A stretch of 64,000 nt of DNA from Comamonas testosteroni (GTDB lineage: Bacteria; Pseudomonadota; Gammaproteobacteria; Burkholderiales; Burkholderiaceae_C): the NCBI RefSeq assembly GCF_014076415.1, contig NZ_CP043568.1, positions 5,022,001 to 5,086,000 of the forward strand. Reading direction: 5' to 3'. Positions 27,546-37,051 of the stretch are shown one piece after another. Under the pieces are notes generated by a model that was not told where the DNA came from, did no database searches, and saw only the letters and a list, made by a program, of their open reading frames with translations. How positions within the stretch are numbered: position 1 is the stretch's first letter; every line of letters starts with the position of its first letter. Made by a program: the position numbers and the translations under genes.

Positions 27546-28976
27546 TCAGAACTCGGTGTGCAAACGCACAGCCAGTGCGTTGACGGGCCCACGGTCCGCG
27601 TTGTATGCAGGGTTACGGATATGCTGCCAGTCAAAGCTGATGCTGGATTGTTTGCCGATCCCCACGCTGTAGAACATCTCGAAAATATTCTCGGGCTTGT
27701 AGTTCAGACGCCCATCCCCAATGAACGGCCCCACCCCGCCCTCTGCCAGATACTGGCGGTGTGTGGACGAGAGGAAATTGCGCGCCACGCCTATGCCCAG
27801 CGTATCGTTCGCCCGTCCCCATCTGCGCCCCTGGATCAGCAGACCCGCAGAAAGAGAGCGGTCGATTTCCGTGAAGGCATAGATTTCCGTCTTGCCATCG
27901 GCCCAGCTGCCACGGGCAAAAAGACCCACGTCCTCACTCAGCGCCTGCTCCAGGTTGATGCCGAAGCCGTGCTTGCTTCTGGCACCGTAGCGCGCAACAT
28001 TCAGATCCGGCACCGCCCCGGTCTGCGCCGCCAGGCTGAGTGCATCGTCATAGCGCGTCATCACGGCATGGTTGCGGAAGACCAAAGCACGCAACTTGCC
28101 CGGCTGGCCCGCCAGCGTGTGTGCGTGGGCTACTTCCAGCTGATCGCCGTAGTGTTTGAAAATTCGATAGTCCAGCGGCTGGCCGTTGGGCTCCTTGGGC
28201 TGGATGAAGCGACCGAAGCGCACCTCCCAGTCGTCGTGAAACCACTCCAGCACCGCTCCCCAGCTGTAACCTCTGGCATCGGCGGCATAGTCAAACGCGC
28301 CTTGAGTCATCAGCGACCAGTTCATGAACTGCGTGCGCGGATCATGGCTGTAGCGGTTGTCGTCAAAGATATCGATGACCGCCAGATTGCCCACCGTGAG
28401 CACAGTACGACGCTTGTCCACCGTGCCCGCCAACTGCCTTGCCTCTGACTCCACCGCCTCTTGCTCACCGCCATGACTCCAGGTCTGGCGCAAGAATGCA
28501 CGGGCGCGATAGAGCTTCAACCTTGCTCCCGAAGTCTTGGCCAGTTCCCCATTGGTAAAGCCACCCAGGCCTGCCAGTCCCGACAGAGGAATGCCCTGCG
28601 CGCCTTCCAGATCAAGATAGACCTCCCCTCCGGCCCATGGACGGTATCCGAGAGATGCAGTGGTCGTGAAGGAGTAGCTGCGCTCGCGCCCTGGCAACAA
28701 GCTTTTCTCGCCGGTATAGGGTGCAGAAAAGGACGGCTTGCGCTGCCAGACATAGGTGGCCTGGAACTTGGCATTCCACTTCTCAGGCTCTGTGTTTCCC
28801 CCACCCGCATCAGCTGCTGATGCTGTTGCAGAGGCTGCTTCACTGCCTGCATGGACTGGCTCTGCACTCTGCTGCGCATGAGCAGTCGGCCCCCATATCA
28901 TGCACAAGGACATCAAACTGCCCGTGCAAAGCTTGCCGAAACCCATTTTGTTATTGAATGTTCTTTGCTGACGCAT
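27546..28976 (-). CDS. OprB-family carbohydrate-selective porin
   Basis: 476-residue outer-membrane beta-barrel with a signal peptide ending AHA. OprB-like traits are the aromatic-rich alternating strands, YLDLEGAQGIPLSGLAG near the start of the barrel and the last strand ending in Phe (LAVRLHTEF), recognised by the BAM machinery. Substrate unknown. ATG 28976 has GGAG about 10 nt upstream. It lies 180 bp downstream of the two-component pair on the same strand, so it may be its target or merely a neighbour. Confidence 0.82.
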   Translation of the reverse strand: MRQQRTFNNKMGFGKLCTGSLMSLCMIWGPTAHAQQSAEPVHAGSEAASATASAADAGGGNTEPEKWNAKFQATYVWQRKPSFSAPYTGEKSLLPGRERSYSFTTTASLGYRPWAGGEVYLDLEGAQGIPLSGLAGLGGFTNGELAKTSGARLKLYRARAFLRQTWSHGGEQEAVESEARQLAGTVDKRRTVLTVGNLAVIDIFDDNRYSHDPRTQFMNWSLMTQGAFDYAADARGYSWGAVLEWFHDDWEVRFGRFIQPKEPNGQPLDYRIFKHYGDQLEVAHAHTLAGQPGKLRALVFRNHAVMTRYDDALSLAAQTGAVPDLNVARYGARSKHGFGINLEQALSEDVGLFARGSWADGKTEIYAFTEIDRSLSAGLLIQGRRWGRANDTLGIGVARNFLSSTHRQYLAEGGVGPFIGDGRLNYKPENIFEMFYSVGIGKQSSISFDWQHIRNPAYNADRGPVNALAVRLHTEF

Positions 28977-29156
28977 TGACCGCTCCTGGCGAGCCCGCCA
29001 TTGTGAACTGGCAAACCCGCACACGCTCCAGAAAATTCATGCGCAATCTGCACATGGAAACCGACACGAACAATTTTTACGTTCGCCGTACAGGCACCCG
29101 CGACGCCTGCTGCGCCTGCGAAGTGCCAGCCCGGCAGGCCAACCATGCGGCTACCA

Positions 29157-29804
29157 TCAGCGGATGCCCAGCTTCTCCAGCATGCGCACCAGCTCGGCAA
29201 CCGAGCCAGCTTCCATCTTGCGCATGGCTTGAGATCGCCTGACTTTGATGGTGATTTCGCTGACATCCAGCTCTCCCGCGATCTGCTTGTTGAGCAGGCC
29301 TCGCACCACGCCAATCAACACCGACTGCTCCCCACTGGACAGCGAGTTCCAACGCGAACGCAACTCCAGCAACTGCCCATCCTGTGCACGACGCTGGCGA
29401 TCAAGGGCAATACCTTGCTGTATGGCATCCAGCAGATCCTGATCACGAAACGGCTTGGTCAGAAACTCTATGGCCCCGGTCTTCATGGCCTCCACGCTCA
29501 TGGGAATATCGCCATGGCCGGTGATGAAGATGGTAGGAAAACGCAGTCCCTGCTCCAGCATCTGGCGCCTGAACTCCATGCCGCTCTGGCCCGGCATGCG
29601 AATGTCCAGCACAAGGCAGGCCGGCCCCTCGGGCAGGCTCAGCTCCAGATGGGCGAGAAAGTCGCGCGTCGCACCGAAGGCAGACACGGCCAGACCCACG
29701 GAGAGAAGCAAATCCTCGATGGCCGCGCGCACCGAGGCGTCGTCATCGATCACATACACGGTTTCGAGCTCAGCCAAGCTTGTGTCCTCCTGATACGGGA
29801 TCAC
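29157..29804 (-). CDS. FixJ/NarL-type response regulator
   Basis: 215 residues. Receiver domain with acidic cluster VIDDD (20-22), phospho-acceptor Asp 67 (LVLDIRMPGQSG) and TKPF; C-terminal LuxR-type helix-turn-helix near residues 150-205 (LSSGEQSVLIGVVRGLLNKQ). Closest in style to FixJ, TodT or StyR. It overlaps the kinase gene by 35 nt, a sign of tight coupling. It follows a metal-efflux operon, where OmpR-type regulators (CzcR, CusR) are the norm, so its target is uncertain. Confidence 0.9.
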   Translation of the reverse strand: MIPYQEDTSLAELETVYVIDDDASVRAAIEDLLLSVGLAVSAFGATRDFLAHLELSLPEGPACLVLDIRMPGQSGMEFRRQMLEQGLRFPTIFITGHGDIPMSVEAMKTGAIEFLTKPFRDQDLLDAIQQGIALDRQRRAQDGQLLELRSRWNSLSSGEQSVLIGVVRGLLNKQIAGELDVSEITIKVRRSQAMRKMEAGSVAELVRMLEKLGIR

Positions 29805-30963
29805 CCGATGCGACGAAAGCCGCGATGGTCACATGAAACACGGCGCCGCTGTGCCCGTCCTCGCGGTCCGTGGCCCAGATGCGGCCACCATTGGCCTCGG
29901 CCATGTGGCGACTGATGTTCAGCCCCAGACCCATGCCCTCACGCTTGGTGCTCCAGAAGGCATCGAACAAATGGCTTTTGGCCAGCGGCGATAGCCCCAC
30001 TCCCGCATCGGTGACTGTCAGCACCAGTTGCTGGCCCAAGGCCTGGGTAGCCACGGCAATGCGCCGCTGCACGGCCGGCGTGTCCTGCATGGCGTCCATG
30101 GCGTTGAGCAGCAGATTGCCCAGCACCTGCAAAAACTGCACTCGGTCGCACCAGGCCGGGGCCAGACCCGGCGCCAGTTGCAGGTCCATGGCAATGGCGC
30201 GCTGGTTCAGGTCCGCGCCCGACAGATTCACCATCTCGCGCACTGCCTCGTTGAGATCGAACTTCTGCTTGCTCGGTGCCTCGCCGCGCGCCATGGAGCG
30301 GATACGCGCAATGACCTCGCTGGCGCGCCGCGCATCACCCAGGATGCGCTCCAGCGCCTGGCCGGCTTTTTCGAGATTCGGTGGCTGCTGAGCCAGCCAA
30401 CGCTGGCAGGCATTGCCGCTGGTGACGATGGCAGCCAGCGGCTGGTTGACCTCATGGGCGATCGAGGCCGTCACCTGTCCCAGGCTGGTGGCCTGAGTGA
30501 TGCGCAGCAGCTGGGTCTGTGCTGCGTGGGCCGCATTCTGGGCGGCCACCATCTTCAGGCCCAGATAGGCCGTGATGACGATGGCCAGGATGCTGATGCC
30601 CGTGTTGATGAGTCCGGTGCGGTAGGCGCCAGCCGGCGTCAGCGCAAAGCTGGCCAGGGTGAGCGCTATGCACAGCACCGTGGTGCCTATCACCAGGCGC
30701 GGGCTGAACCAGCGCACCGCCACGAGGATGACGGCCGTGTGGAACACGGCGGCGGCCACCGCGTACTCGGTCAGCGTATCCAGCGCGAAGATGGCTGCCA
30801 TGGTCGCTGCCATGCCGGTCAGGATCAGGGCCCGGCGCAGATGCAGGAAGCGTTGCGGTTTGGCTGTCATGGCATGCAGGGCGGAGCTCAGGGCGTGAAA
30901 GACCCGTTGATTGTGGCTCAAGATGCGCGCACGCCAGCCCCGCCCGCCTACTCCACTTATCAC
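29770..30963 (-). CDS. Membrane sensor histidine kinase
   Basis: 397 residues from a GTG that overlaps the stop of the TolC-type gene (GTGA), or 366 residues from ATG 30870 (MTAKPQRFL). N-terminal hydrophobic segments, probably four to five helices, without a separate sensor domain; then HisKA with the FixL-like SIAHEVNQPLAAI (His 170), N-box LGNLLLNAMDAM, TDAGVGLS and GMGLGLNISRHM. Pairs with the FixJ-type regulator downstream. The overlap with both neighbours places it in the efflux transcription unit. Confidence 0.88.
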   Translation of the reverse strand: MISGVGGRGWRARILSHNQRVFHALSSALHAMTAKPQRFLHLRRALILTGMAATMAAIFALDTLTEYAVAAAVFHTAVILVAVRWFSPRLVIGTTVLCIALTLASFALTPAGAYRTGLINTGISILAIVITAYLGLKMVAAQNAAHAAQTQLLRITQATSLGQVTASIAHEVNQPLAAIVTSGNACQRWLAQQPPNLEKAGQALERILGDARRASEVIARIRSMARGEAPSKQKFDLNEAVREMVNLSGADLNQRAIAMDLQLAPGLAPAWCDRVQFLQVLGNLLLNAMDAMQDTPAVQRRIAVATQALGQQLVLTVTDAGVGLSPLAKSHLFDAFWSTKREGMGLGLNISRHMAEANGGRIWATDREDGHSGAVFHVTIAAFVASGDPVSGGHKLG

Positions 30964-32285
30964 AGCGCGGGCCGCTGGCCTATGCTCAGTTGCAGATCGA
31001 CCGTGGCCTTGGCCAGATCAGCATCGGCCTGCAGATAGCCGAGGTAGGCATCATCGGCCGAGCGCTGGGCCGACAGCAGCTCCAGCAATGAAGCCTGGCC
31101 GTGACGGTAGGACAGTCGGATGCTCTCGAGCACGCGCTGCGCATCCGCCAGCGCATTGCTGCGATAGCGCTCCACATTCTCCTGCGCCGCCGCGAAACGG
31201 AAGTAGGCGGAGCGCACATCAGCCTCGGCCTTGTGTTGCGACTGCTGCAGCCCCAGCATGGCCTGGGTCACGATGGCCTCGGCCTGCAGCACCTCACCGC
31301 GGTTCAGGCGCGAGAACGGGATGGGCATGCTCACCGAGACCGACAACATGCGCGAGCGGTTGTTCGCATCGAAGACATTGCCTTTGGCATCCACACCCGC
31401 AGACGTGGCTGGTATGGCGGTCAATCCCACGGCCAGCGTGGGATTGACCCAGCGGTTGGCCTGGGCCAGGCCTGCATTGTCGCGCGCATTGTCCAGCATG
31501 GCCTGGGCCACGCGCACATCACTGCGCACCTGCAGGGCCTGGACCACCAGGGCGTCAATGTTCTTGTCGTTCGCAAAGGGCTGGAAATCGCATTGCAGAT
31601 CCTCGGAGCCGAAGACCTCCGAGAGCTTGCGCCCCAGCGGCACGCTCAGGGCCAGACGTGAGGTCTGGGCATCGGCCCGTGCCTGCGTCACGTCGGCCTG
31701 GAACTGGTCGCGCTCCACGCGAGACTGCCGCCACTCAACGGTGCCGACGTCGCCGGCCTTGCGTCGCACCTCGTTGGCCTTGACTACATCGGACAGAGCA
31801 TTGAGCGTCTGCTCCTTGCGCTCAAGCGCCTGGCGATCGCGGCAGGCCTGTGTGAAGTCCTGGGCCGCATCGGAGAACAGCTGGGTGCGGAATCCCTCGA
31901 CCTCCGCCTCGGCCAGCCGCACCTGGCTGCGTGCAGCGCGAATGCGAGCCGAGCGCTTGCCGCCGGTCTCCAGCTCCATGCTGAGTTCATAGGTCCGGTT
32001 CTGCGGGCGCGGCAGGCCGCTATTGACCTGCTCGCGCGCAGCTCCCAGCGAGAGCTGGGGATCGGGTCGTATGCCCGCGATGCCGACGCCAGCCCGGGCT
32101 GACACCACGTTCTGTTGCTGGGATTGCAGGTCCAGGCTGTGCTGCTCGACAGCGCTCAGGTAGTCGCTGAAGCGCAGCCCGGCGGCGGCAGGCTGCGCCG
32201 CGGCCTGGGCCAATGCCGTGCCACCCAGGCCCAGCGCCACCAGCAGCAGAGCCAGGCGCTTGAGGGAAAGAAAGGGAAATTGCAT
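30960..32285 (-). CDS. czcC: CzcC-like outer-membrane factor (TolC family)
   Basis: 441 residues. Signal peptide ending ALAQ; two coiled-coil repeats typical of OEP proteins (LRFSDYLSAVEQHSLDLQSQ, then ENVERYRSNALADAQRVLES, SYRHGQASLLELLSAQRSAD). Forms the outer-membrane channel of the tripartite exporter encoded with the next two genes; 38 bp downstream of the RND gene. Confidence 0.88.
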   Translation of the reverse strand: MQFPFLSLKRLALLLVALGLGGTALAQAAAQPAAAGLRFSDYLSAVEQHSLDLQSQQQNVVSARAGVGIAGIRPDPQLSLGAAREQVNSGLPRPQNRTYELSMELETGGKRSARIRAARSQVRLAEAEVEGFRTQLFSDAAQDFTQACRDRQALERKEQTLNALSDVVKANEVRRKAGDVGTVEWRQSRVERDQFQADVTQARADAQTSRLALSVPLGRKLSEVFGSEDLQCDFQPFANDKNIDALVVQALQVRSDVRVAQAMLDNARDNAGLAQANRWVNPTLAVGLTAIPATSAGVDAKGNVFDANNRSRMLSVSVSMPIPFSRLNRGEVLQAEAIVTQAMLGLQQSQHKAEADVRSAYFRFAAAQENVERYRSNALADAQRVLESIRLSYRHGQASLLELLSAQRSADDAYLGYLQADADLAKATVDLQLSIGQRPAL

Positions 32286-32323
32286 GGTGCATCCAAGTTT
32301 GTAGATATTGCGTGAACCCGAAC

Positions 32324-35300
32324 TCAGGGGGCCATGCGCTCCGCAGTGGCGGTGGCAACGGGGGCTGCATCCTCGTCGTCGAGTTCCCCGCGCTCGGCCG
32401 CCCGCCGGCGCTTGCGCTCAAGCGCACGCTGGGCACGCAGCTCGATCACGTAATAGAGATTGGGCAGCAGCAGCAGGGTAAGCAGGGTGGCGCTGGCCAG
32501 CCCGCAGACCACCACGGTGGCCAGCGGCCGCTGCACATCACTGCCCAGGCCCGTAGCAAGCATGGCCGGCATGAGACCGAAGGCCGCCACCGTGGCCGTC
32601 ATAAGCACCGGGCGCATACGGCTAGATGCCCCCTCGAGCACGGCCTCGCGCAACTCCAGACCGTCCTCGCGACGCAGCCGGTTGATCTGCGAAACCATGA
32701 GCACGCCCGACAGCACGGCCACACCGAACAGCGCAATGAAGCCCACGGCACTCGAGACATTGAGCGTCATGCCGCGCAGATGCAGCCCGGCAAAGCCGCC
32801 GATCATGGCCAGCGGCACCACGCCCAGCACCAGCAGCGGCTGGCGCAGATTGCCGAACTCGCCGAACAGCAGCACCAGCATGATGCCCAGCGTCAGTGGC
32901 AGGATGACCAGCAGCCGTGCCTCGGCACGCTGCAGGTTCTCGAACTGGCCGCCCCACTCGATATGGATCTTCTGGTGGTCGTACTGGAGCCGGGCATCGA
33001 GAGCCTCATGCGCATCCTTGAGGAAGCCTGCTAGATCACGGCCGCGCACATTGAGCTTGACCAGGATGTGGCGCTCGCCGCCCTCGCGCACGATCACGCT
33101 CTGACCCACCGTGGTGCTGATGCGCGCCACATCGGCCAACGGCACATGGGCACCGTTGGCAGCGGCCAGACGCAGCGCACCTATGGCTTCGGGGCTGCTG
33201 CGAGTACCGGGCGCGAAGCGCACCGTCATGTCGTAGCTGCGTTCACCCACATAGAGCTGGCCTATGGAGGCCCCGCCCACGCCCGTGGAGATCAGCTGGG
33301 CCACATCGGCCGCGTTGATTCCGTAGCGCGCGGCAGCCGCACGGTCCAGGTCTATGCGCAGATTGGGCAGCGGCGGCTCGATGTCCACGGCCACGTCGGC
33401 CGCACCGGGCACCTTGGACAGAATGCCCACCATCTCGTCTGCCACGCGCCGGTCCTCGTTCAGGTCCTGGCCGTAGACCTTCACGGTCAGATCGCTGTGC
33501 GCACCCGAGAGCTTGTCCTGCACGCCGTCGATCATGGGCTGCATGAAGCCCACGGTATAGCCGGGCATCTGCTCGAAGCGTTCGGCCATCTTGGCGATCA
33601 GTTGCTGCTTGTTCAGGCCCGACTTCCATTGGTCGTAGGGATGCAGGCCCACGCTGGCCTCGATGTGCGAAGGCGTCCAGTAGTCGGTGCCGTCATCGTT
33701 GCGGCCGGTCTGGGTCACGATATAGGACACCTCGGGAAACTGCAGCGTGGCCCGGCGCAGCTCGTCGGCCATGTCGCGGGCTTTGTCCAGCGTGATGCCG
33801 GGAGGCATCTGCACTTGCAGCCAGATCGAGCCTTCGTCCAGATAGGGCAGGAAGTCGCGGCCTATGGTGCCGGCCAGCAGCACCAGCGCTACCAACGCCG
33901 CCGCTACGGCCCCCACCAGCCAGCGCATCCGCCCCACGGCGACGCCGAGAAAGCGGTCATAGCGCTCGCCCAGAAAGCTGAGCACGGGGTTGTGGAAGAT
34001 CTTGCGCGGACGGCGAAAGGCCAGCCAGGCCAGGCCCGGCGTGAGCAGCAGTGCCACGGCCAGCGCCCCCACCAGTGCCGCCCCAACGGCACTGGCCATG
34101 GGCGAGAACAGCTTGTACTCGATGCGCTCGAAACCGAACAGCGGCAGATAGGCGGCTGCGATCACGCACATGCCGAAGAAGATGGGGCGCGCCACCTGCA
34201 GCGTGGCCGAGACGGCGTCGCGCGGCGTCAAGGGCTTGTCCTCCTGGGCCTCGCGGCGGCGCAGAATGTTCTCGACCACGACCACAGCACCATCGACCAA
34301 AATACCGAAATCTATGGCTCCCAGCGACAGCAGATTTGCCGGAATCTTGGCGTGATGCATGAACACAAAGGCCAGCAGCAGCGCCATGGGAATCGTCAAC
34401 GCCACGATCAGCGCCGCGCGCGGGCTGCCGAGGAACAGCAGCAGCACCAGAGTCACGACGATCATGCCTTCGGCCAGAGTCTTGCCCACGGTATGCGTGG
34501 TGCGCTCGATCAGCGTGGTGCGGTCCAGATAGGGCACGACCTTGACGTCGGGTGGAAGCAGCTTCTCGTTGAGCTCCTTCACCGCAGCATGGATGCCTTC
34601 CAGCGCCTTGGAAGGGTTCGCGTCCTTGAGCAGCAGCACGATGCCTTCCAGCGTGTCGGAGTTGTCGTCCTTGCCCAGAATGCCGCGACGCTCCACGTTG
34701 CCATAGGTCAGGCGCCCCAGGTCCTTGACCAGAATCGGCGTGCCGTTGTCCGAGGTCTTGACCACCACATTGCCCATGTCGTCGAGCGATCTCAGCAGGC
34801 CCACGCCGCGCACCACATAGGAGACTTCACCACGGTCTATGACGCTGCCGCCGCCGCTGGCGTTGTTGGCATTGAGGGCCTCAATCACCTGGGACAGGGT
34901 CAGCCCGTACTGCAGCAGGTGCGCGGGGTCGAGTTCGAGCATGAACTGCGTGGTCAGGCCGCCGAAATTCGTCACATCCACCACGGACTGTGCTTTCTTG
35001 AGGCGCGGAATCACCACCCACTGCTGCAGCTCGGACAACTCGCGCAGGCTGTGAGTGGGGCTTTCCAGCGTATAGCGGTAAACCTCGCCCGTGGGTGAGC
35101 TGTAGGGGTCGAGCGCAGCGCGCGCGCCATAGGGAAGATCGACCTCGTCCATGCGCTCCTTGAGGCGCTGGCGCGCCCAGTAGCCGTCGACCCCGTCCTC
35201 GAACACCACGGTGATCAGCGACAGGCCGAACAGGCTGCGCGAACGCAGTACATGCATGGCCGGTGTGGCCAGCAGCGCACGCTCCAGCGGAATCGTGATC

Positions 35301-35491
35301 TGCTGCTCGATTTCCTCGGCCGCCAGACCCGGCACCTGGGTGACGATCTGCGAGGTCACATCGGCGATATCGGGATAGGCCTCGAGCGGCAGCTGCTTCC
35401 AGCTGAACCCGCCATACAGGGCCGCAAAGATGAAGATCAGCCACACCACGCCGCGACGTGCAAAACTGAGATTGACGATGCGCTCGATCAT
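32324..35491 (-). CDS. czcA: HME-RND heavy-metal efflux pump, CzcA/CusA family
   Basis: 1055 residues, proton-driven inner-membrane transporter of metal cations with 12 helices and two large periplasmic loops. Begins MIERIVNLSFARRGVVWLIF. Helix IV holds DFGILVDGAVVVVEN (about residues 392-406), the proton-relay signature of HME pumps of the Czc (Zn/Co/Cd/Ni) class rather than Cus. The C-terminal tail has acidic and Arg-rich stretches. Starts 4 nt inside the adaptor gene (ATGA). Exact metal preference cannot be read with certainty. Confidence 0.93.
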   Translation of the reverse strand: MIERIVNLSFARRGVVWLIFIFAALYGGFSWKQLPLEAYPDIADVTSQIVTQVPGLAAEEIEQQITIPLERALLATPAMHVLRSRSLFGLSLITVVFEDGVDGYWARQRLKERMDEVDLPYGARAALDPYSSPTGEVYRYTLESPTHSLRELSELQQWVVIPRLKKAQSVVDVTNFGGLTTQFMLELDPAHLLQYGLTLSQVIEALNANNASGGGSVIDRGEVSYVVRGVGLLRSLDDMGNVVVKTSDNGTPILVKDLGRLTYGNVERRGILGKDDNSDTLEGIVLLLKDANPSKALEGIHAAVKELNEKLLPPDVKVVPYLDRTTLIERTTHTVGKTLAEGMIVVTLVLLLFLGSPRAALIVALTIPMALLLAFVFMHHAKIPANLLSLGAIDFGILVDGAVVVVENILRRREAQEDKPLTPRDAVSATLQVARPIFFGMCVIAAAYLPLFGFERIEYKLFSPMASAVGAALVGALAVALLLTPGLAWLAFRRPRKIFHNPVLSFLGERYDRFLGVAVGRMRWLVGAVAAALVALVLLAGTIGRDFLPYLDEGSIWLQVQMPPGITLDKARDMADELRRATLQFPEVSYIVTQTGRNDDGTDYWTPSHIEASVGLHPYDQWKSGLNKQQLIAKMAERFEQMPGYTVGFMQPMIDGVQDKLSGAHSDLTVKVYGQDLNEDRRVADEMVGILSKVPGAADVAVDIEPPLPNLRIDLDRAAAARYGINAADVAQLISTGVGGASIGQLYVGERSYDMTVRFAPGTRSSPEAIGALRLAAANGAHVPLADVARISTTVGQSVIVREGGERHILVKLNVRGRDLAGFLKDAHEALDARLQYDHQKIHIEWGGQFENLQRAEARLLVILPLTLGIMLVLLFGEFGNLRQPLLVLGVVPLAMIGGFAGLHLRGMTLNVSSAVGFIALFGVAVLSGVLMVSQINRLRREDGLELREAVLEGASSRMRPVLMTATVAAFGLMPAMLATGLGSDVQRPLATVVVCGLASATLLTLLLLPNLYYVIELRAQRALERKRRRAAERGELDDEDAAPVATATAERMAP

Positions 35492-36642
35492 TGCAGCAGC
35501 ACTCCACCGTTGACGACGATGCGCTCGCCGGACGCCAGGCCCGAGCGGATCTCCACCTTGCCATCCTGCTGCGCGCCGACCTGCACGTCGCGTGGCTCAA
35601 AGAGGGCGCCCTTGTCCGTGCGCCCCTTGTCTACGAAAATCCGTGAGCTCACATTGCCCTGGAGCAGCGCCGTGGTCGGCACCATGAGGGCGTCACGACC
35701 CGGTCCGTCAAAGCTCACGCGCGCAAACATTCCCGGGCGCAACCGCCCTTCGCGGTTGTCCACGGCCACACGCACCTTGACGCTGCGCGTGGCGGCATCA
35801 ACGATCTCACCCACGTATTGCACACGGCCTTCGAGCCTGAGGTCGGGATAGGCGGTCAGCGCGATATGCGCCTCCTGGCCCACGTCCACATGGGCCAGGT
35901 CGCGCTCGGGCACGCTGGCGCTGAGCCAGACCTTGCTGAGATCGGCCACGGTCATCACCGAGGCATTCACGTCATTCCAATAGCCGCCCTGCGAGCCCGC
36001 CATTTCCACCACGCGTCCGCTGATCGGCGACTTGATCACATAGCTGCCCCGCGAGCTGGCCTGCACATCGGCGCCAAGCTGGGCCAGGCGGTCGGTCGCA
36101 GCGCGCGCATCGGCGCTGGCTGCGGCCAGCGCCTGCTGCGCGGCCTCGTAATCCTTGCGCGCCGCGATCTCGGCATCAAACAGCAGCTTCTGGCGATCGA
36201 ACTCCTGACGCGCCAGCAGCAGCGCGGACTGGGCCTTGGCATTGTCCGCCCGAGCGACCGAGATGTCGGAGGAGTCCATGGTGATCAAGGCCTCGCCGAC
36301 CTTGACCGGGTCGCCAAGCTGTCGATGCAGACGCACCAGCCGGCCCGCGACCGGAGGCGTGATCTTGACCATCTTTTCAGGCTCGGCCTCGATATTCGCC
36401 GGCGCCGAGATCAGGGTTTGGACCTGCTCCTGGGTGGCTTGTGCCAGCTTCAGCTGCGCCAGCACGGGAGATTGCGACGGCACCACGACCAGATTGCCTT
36501 CGCGGTACAGCGCAGCCTGGCTATCGGCAGCAGCGGCCGGCGTCTGCTTGTCGCCATTGCAGGCAGCGAGCGCCAGACACAACAGCAGGCAGGCAGCCCC
36601 CACGGGACTGCAGGAGTTCAGGACTTGTTTCATAAGCAGCAA
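35488..36642 (-). CDS. czcB: CzcB-like periplasmic adaptor (membrane fusion protein)
   Basis: 384 residues, lipoprotein-like signal (CLLLCLALAACNG with a Cys at the lipobox). Barrel-sandwich hybrid and helical hairpin are visible (ITPPVAGRLVRLHRQLGDPV, a coiled coil rich in Ala/Gln, then YVIKSPISGRVVEM) and a beta-barrel ending in a membrane-proximal domain. Lacks the His-rich metal-binding N-terminus of Cupriavidus CzcB. First gene of the efflux operon; its promoter should lie in 36643-37051. Confidence 0.9.
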   Translation of the reverse strand: MLLMKQVLNSCSPVGAACLLLCLALAACNGDKQTPAAAADSQAALYREGNLVVVPSQSPVLAQLKLAQATQEQVQTLISAPANIEAEPEKMVKITPPVAGRLVRLHRQLGDPVKVGEALITMDSSDISVARADNAKAQSALLLARQEFDRQKLLFDAEIAARKDYEAAQQALAAASADARAATDRLAQLGADVQASSRGSYVIKSPISGRVVEMAGSQGGYWNDVNASVMTVADLSKVWLSASVPERDLAHVDVGQEAHIALTAYPDLRLEGRVQYVGEIVDAATRSVKVRVAVDNREGRLRPGMFARVSFDGPGRDALMVPTTALLQGNVSSRIFVDKGRTDKGALFEPRDVQVGAQQDGKVEIRSGLASGERIVVNGGVLLQ

Positions 36643-37051
36643 ACAGTGGCATCGATATGGCCAGGGCAGGTCCCGGCCCAGGATTGATCCTGTCTCGCCC
36701 TTGCAACTTCTTGAATGCAGAAGCAGCTTTGCAGCAGGACAGAGAAGCGGGAGAGCATGGGGAAGCCGCGCGCCATAGCGCCGTCAAGGAATGGGCATCC
36801 AAGGGGGAACTTCTCCATGCGATGGGCGGCAAAGCATGCCGCCGTGGCGCCAGGGTCTGGAGCCCTGATCCCCGCCTTTGATTATCAAACCCGCCAGTCG
36901 ACAAAGCGAGCCTGCCTTGGGAAGAGAGGCTTGGCTTTTGGTTGGTCCCAGCTATACCTTCGTATAGCGAACCCGTCATATGCCTGAAACAGAACAGGCC
37001 ACCTTTGCAGGTGGCCCGTCACGAACATGGGCGTCTGGCGTCGGCCTGCAC
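36643..37051. other. Intergenic region upstream of czcB-like operon
   Basis: No convincing gene. It should carry the czcB promoter. It contains a perfect 7-4-7 palindrome, GCTATAC-CTTC-GTATAGC at 36951-36968, and, nearer the Bug gene, the hairpin at 36997-37016. Confidence 0.5.
36997..37016 (-). terminator. Terminator-like hairpin after the Bug gene
   Basis: 8-bp stem GGCCACCT/AGGTGGCC with 4-nt loop, 35 nt after the Bug stop on the minus strand. The tail is T-rich but interrupted. Confidence 0.55.

Noticed and set aside
36954..36968. Sequence ATACCTTCGTATAGC resembles one arm of a loxP site
   Set aside because: One base differs, there is no second arm or standard spacer, and it is part of a local palindrome; chance similarity.
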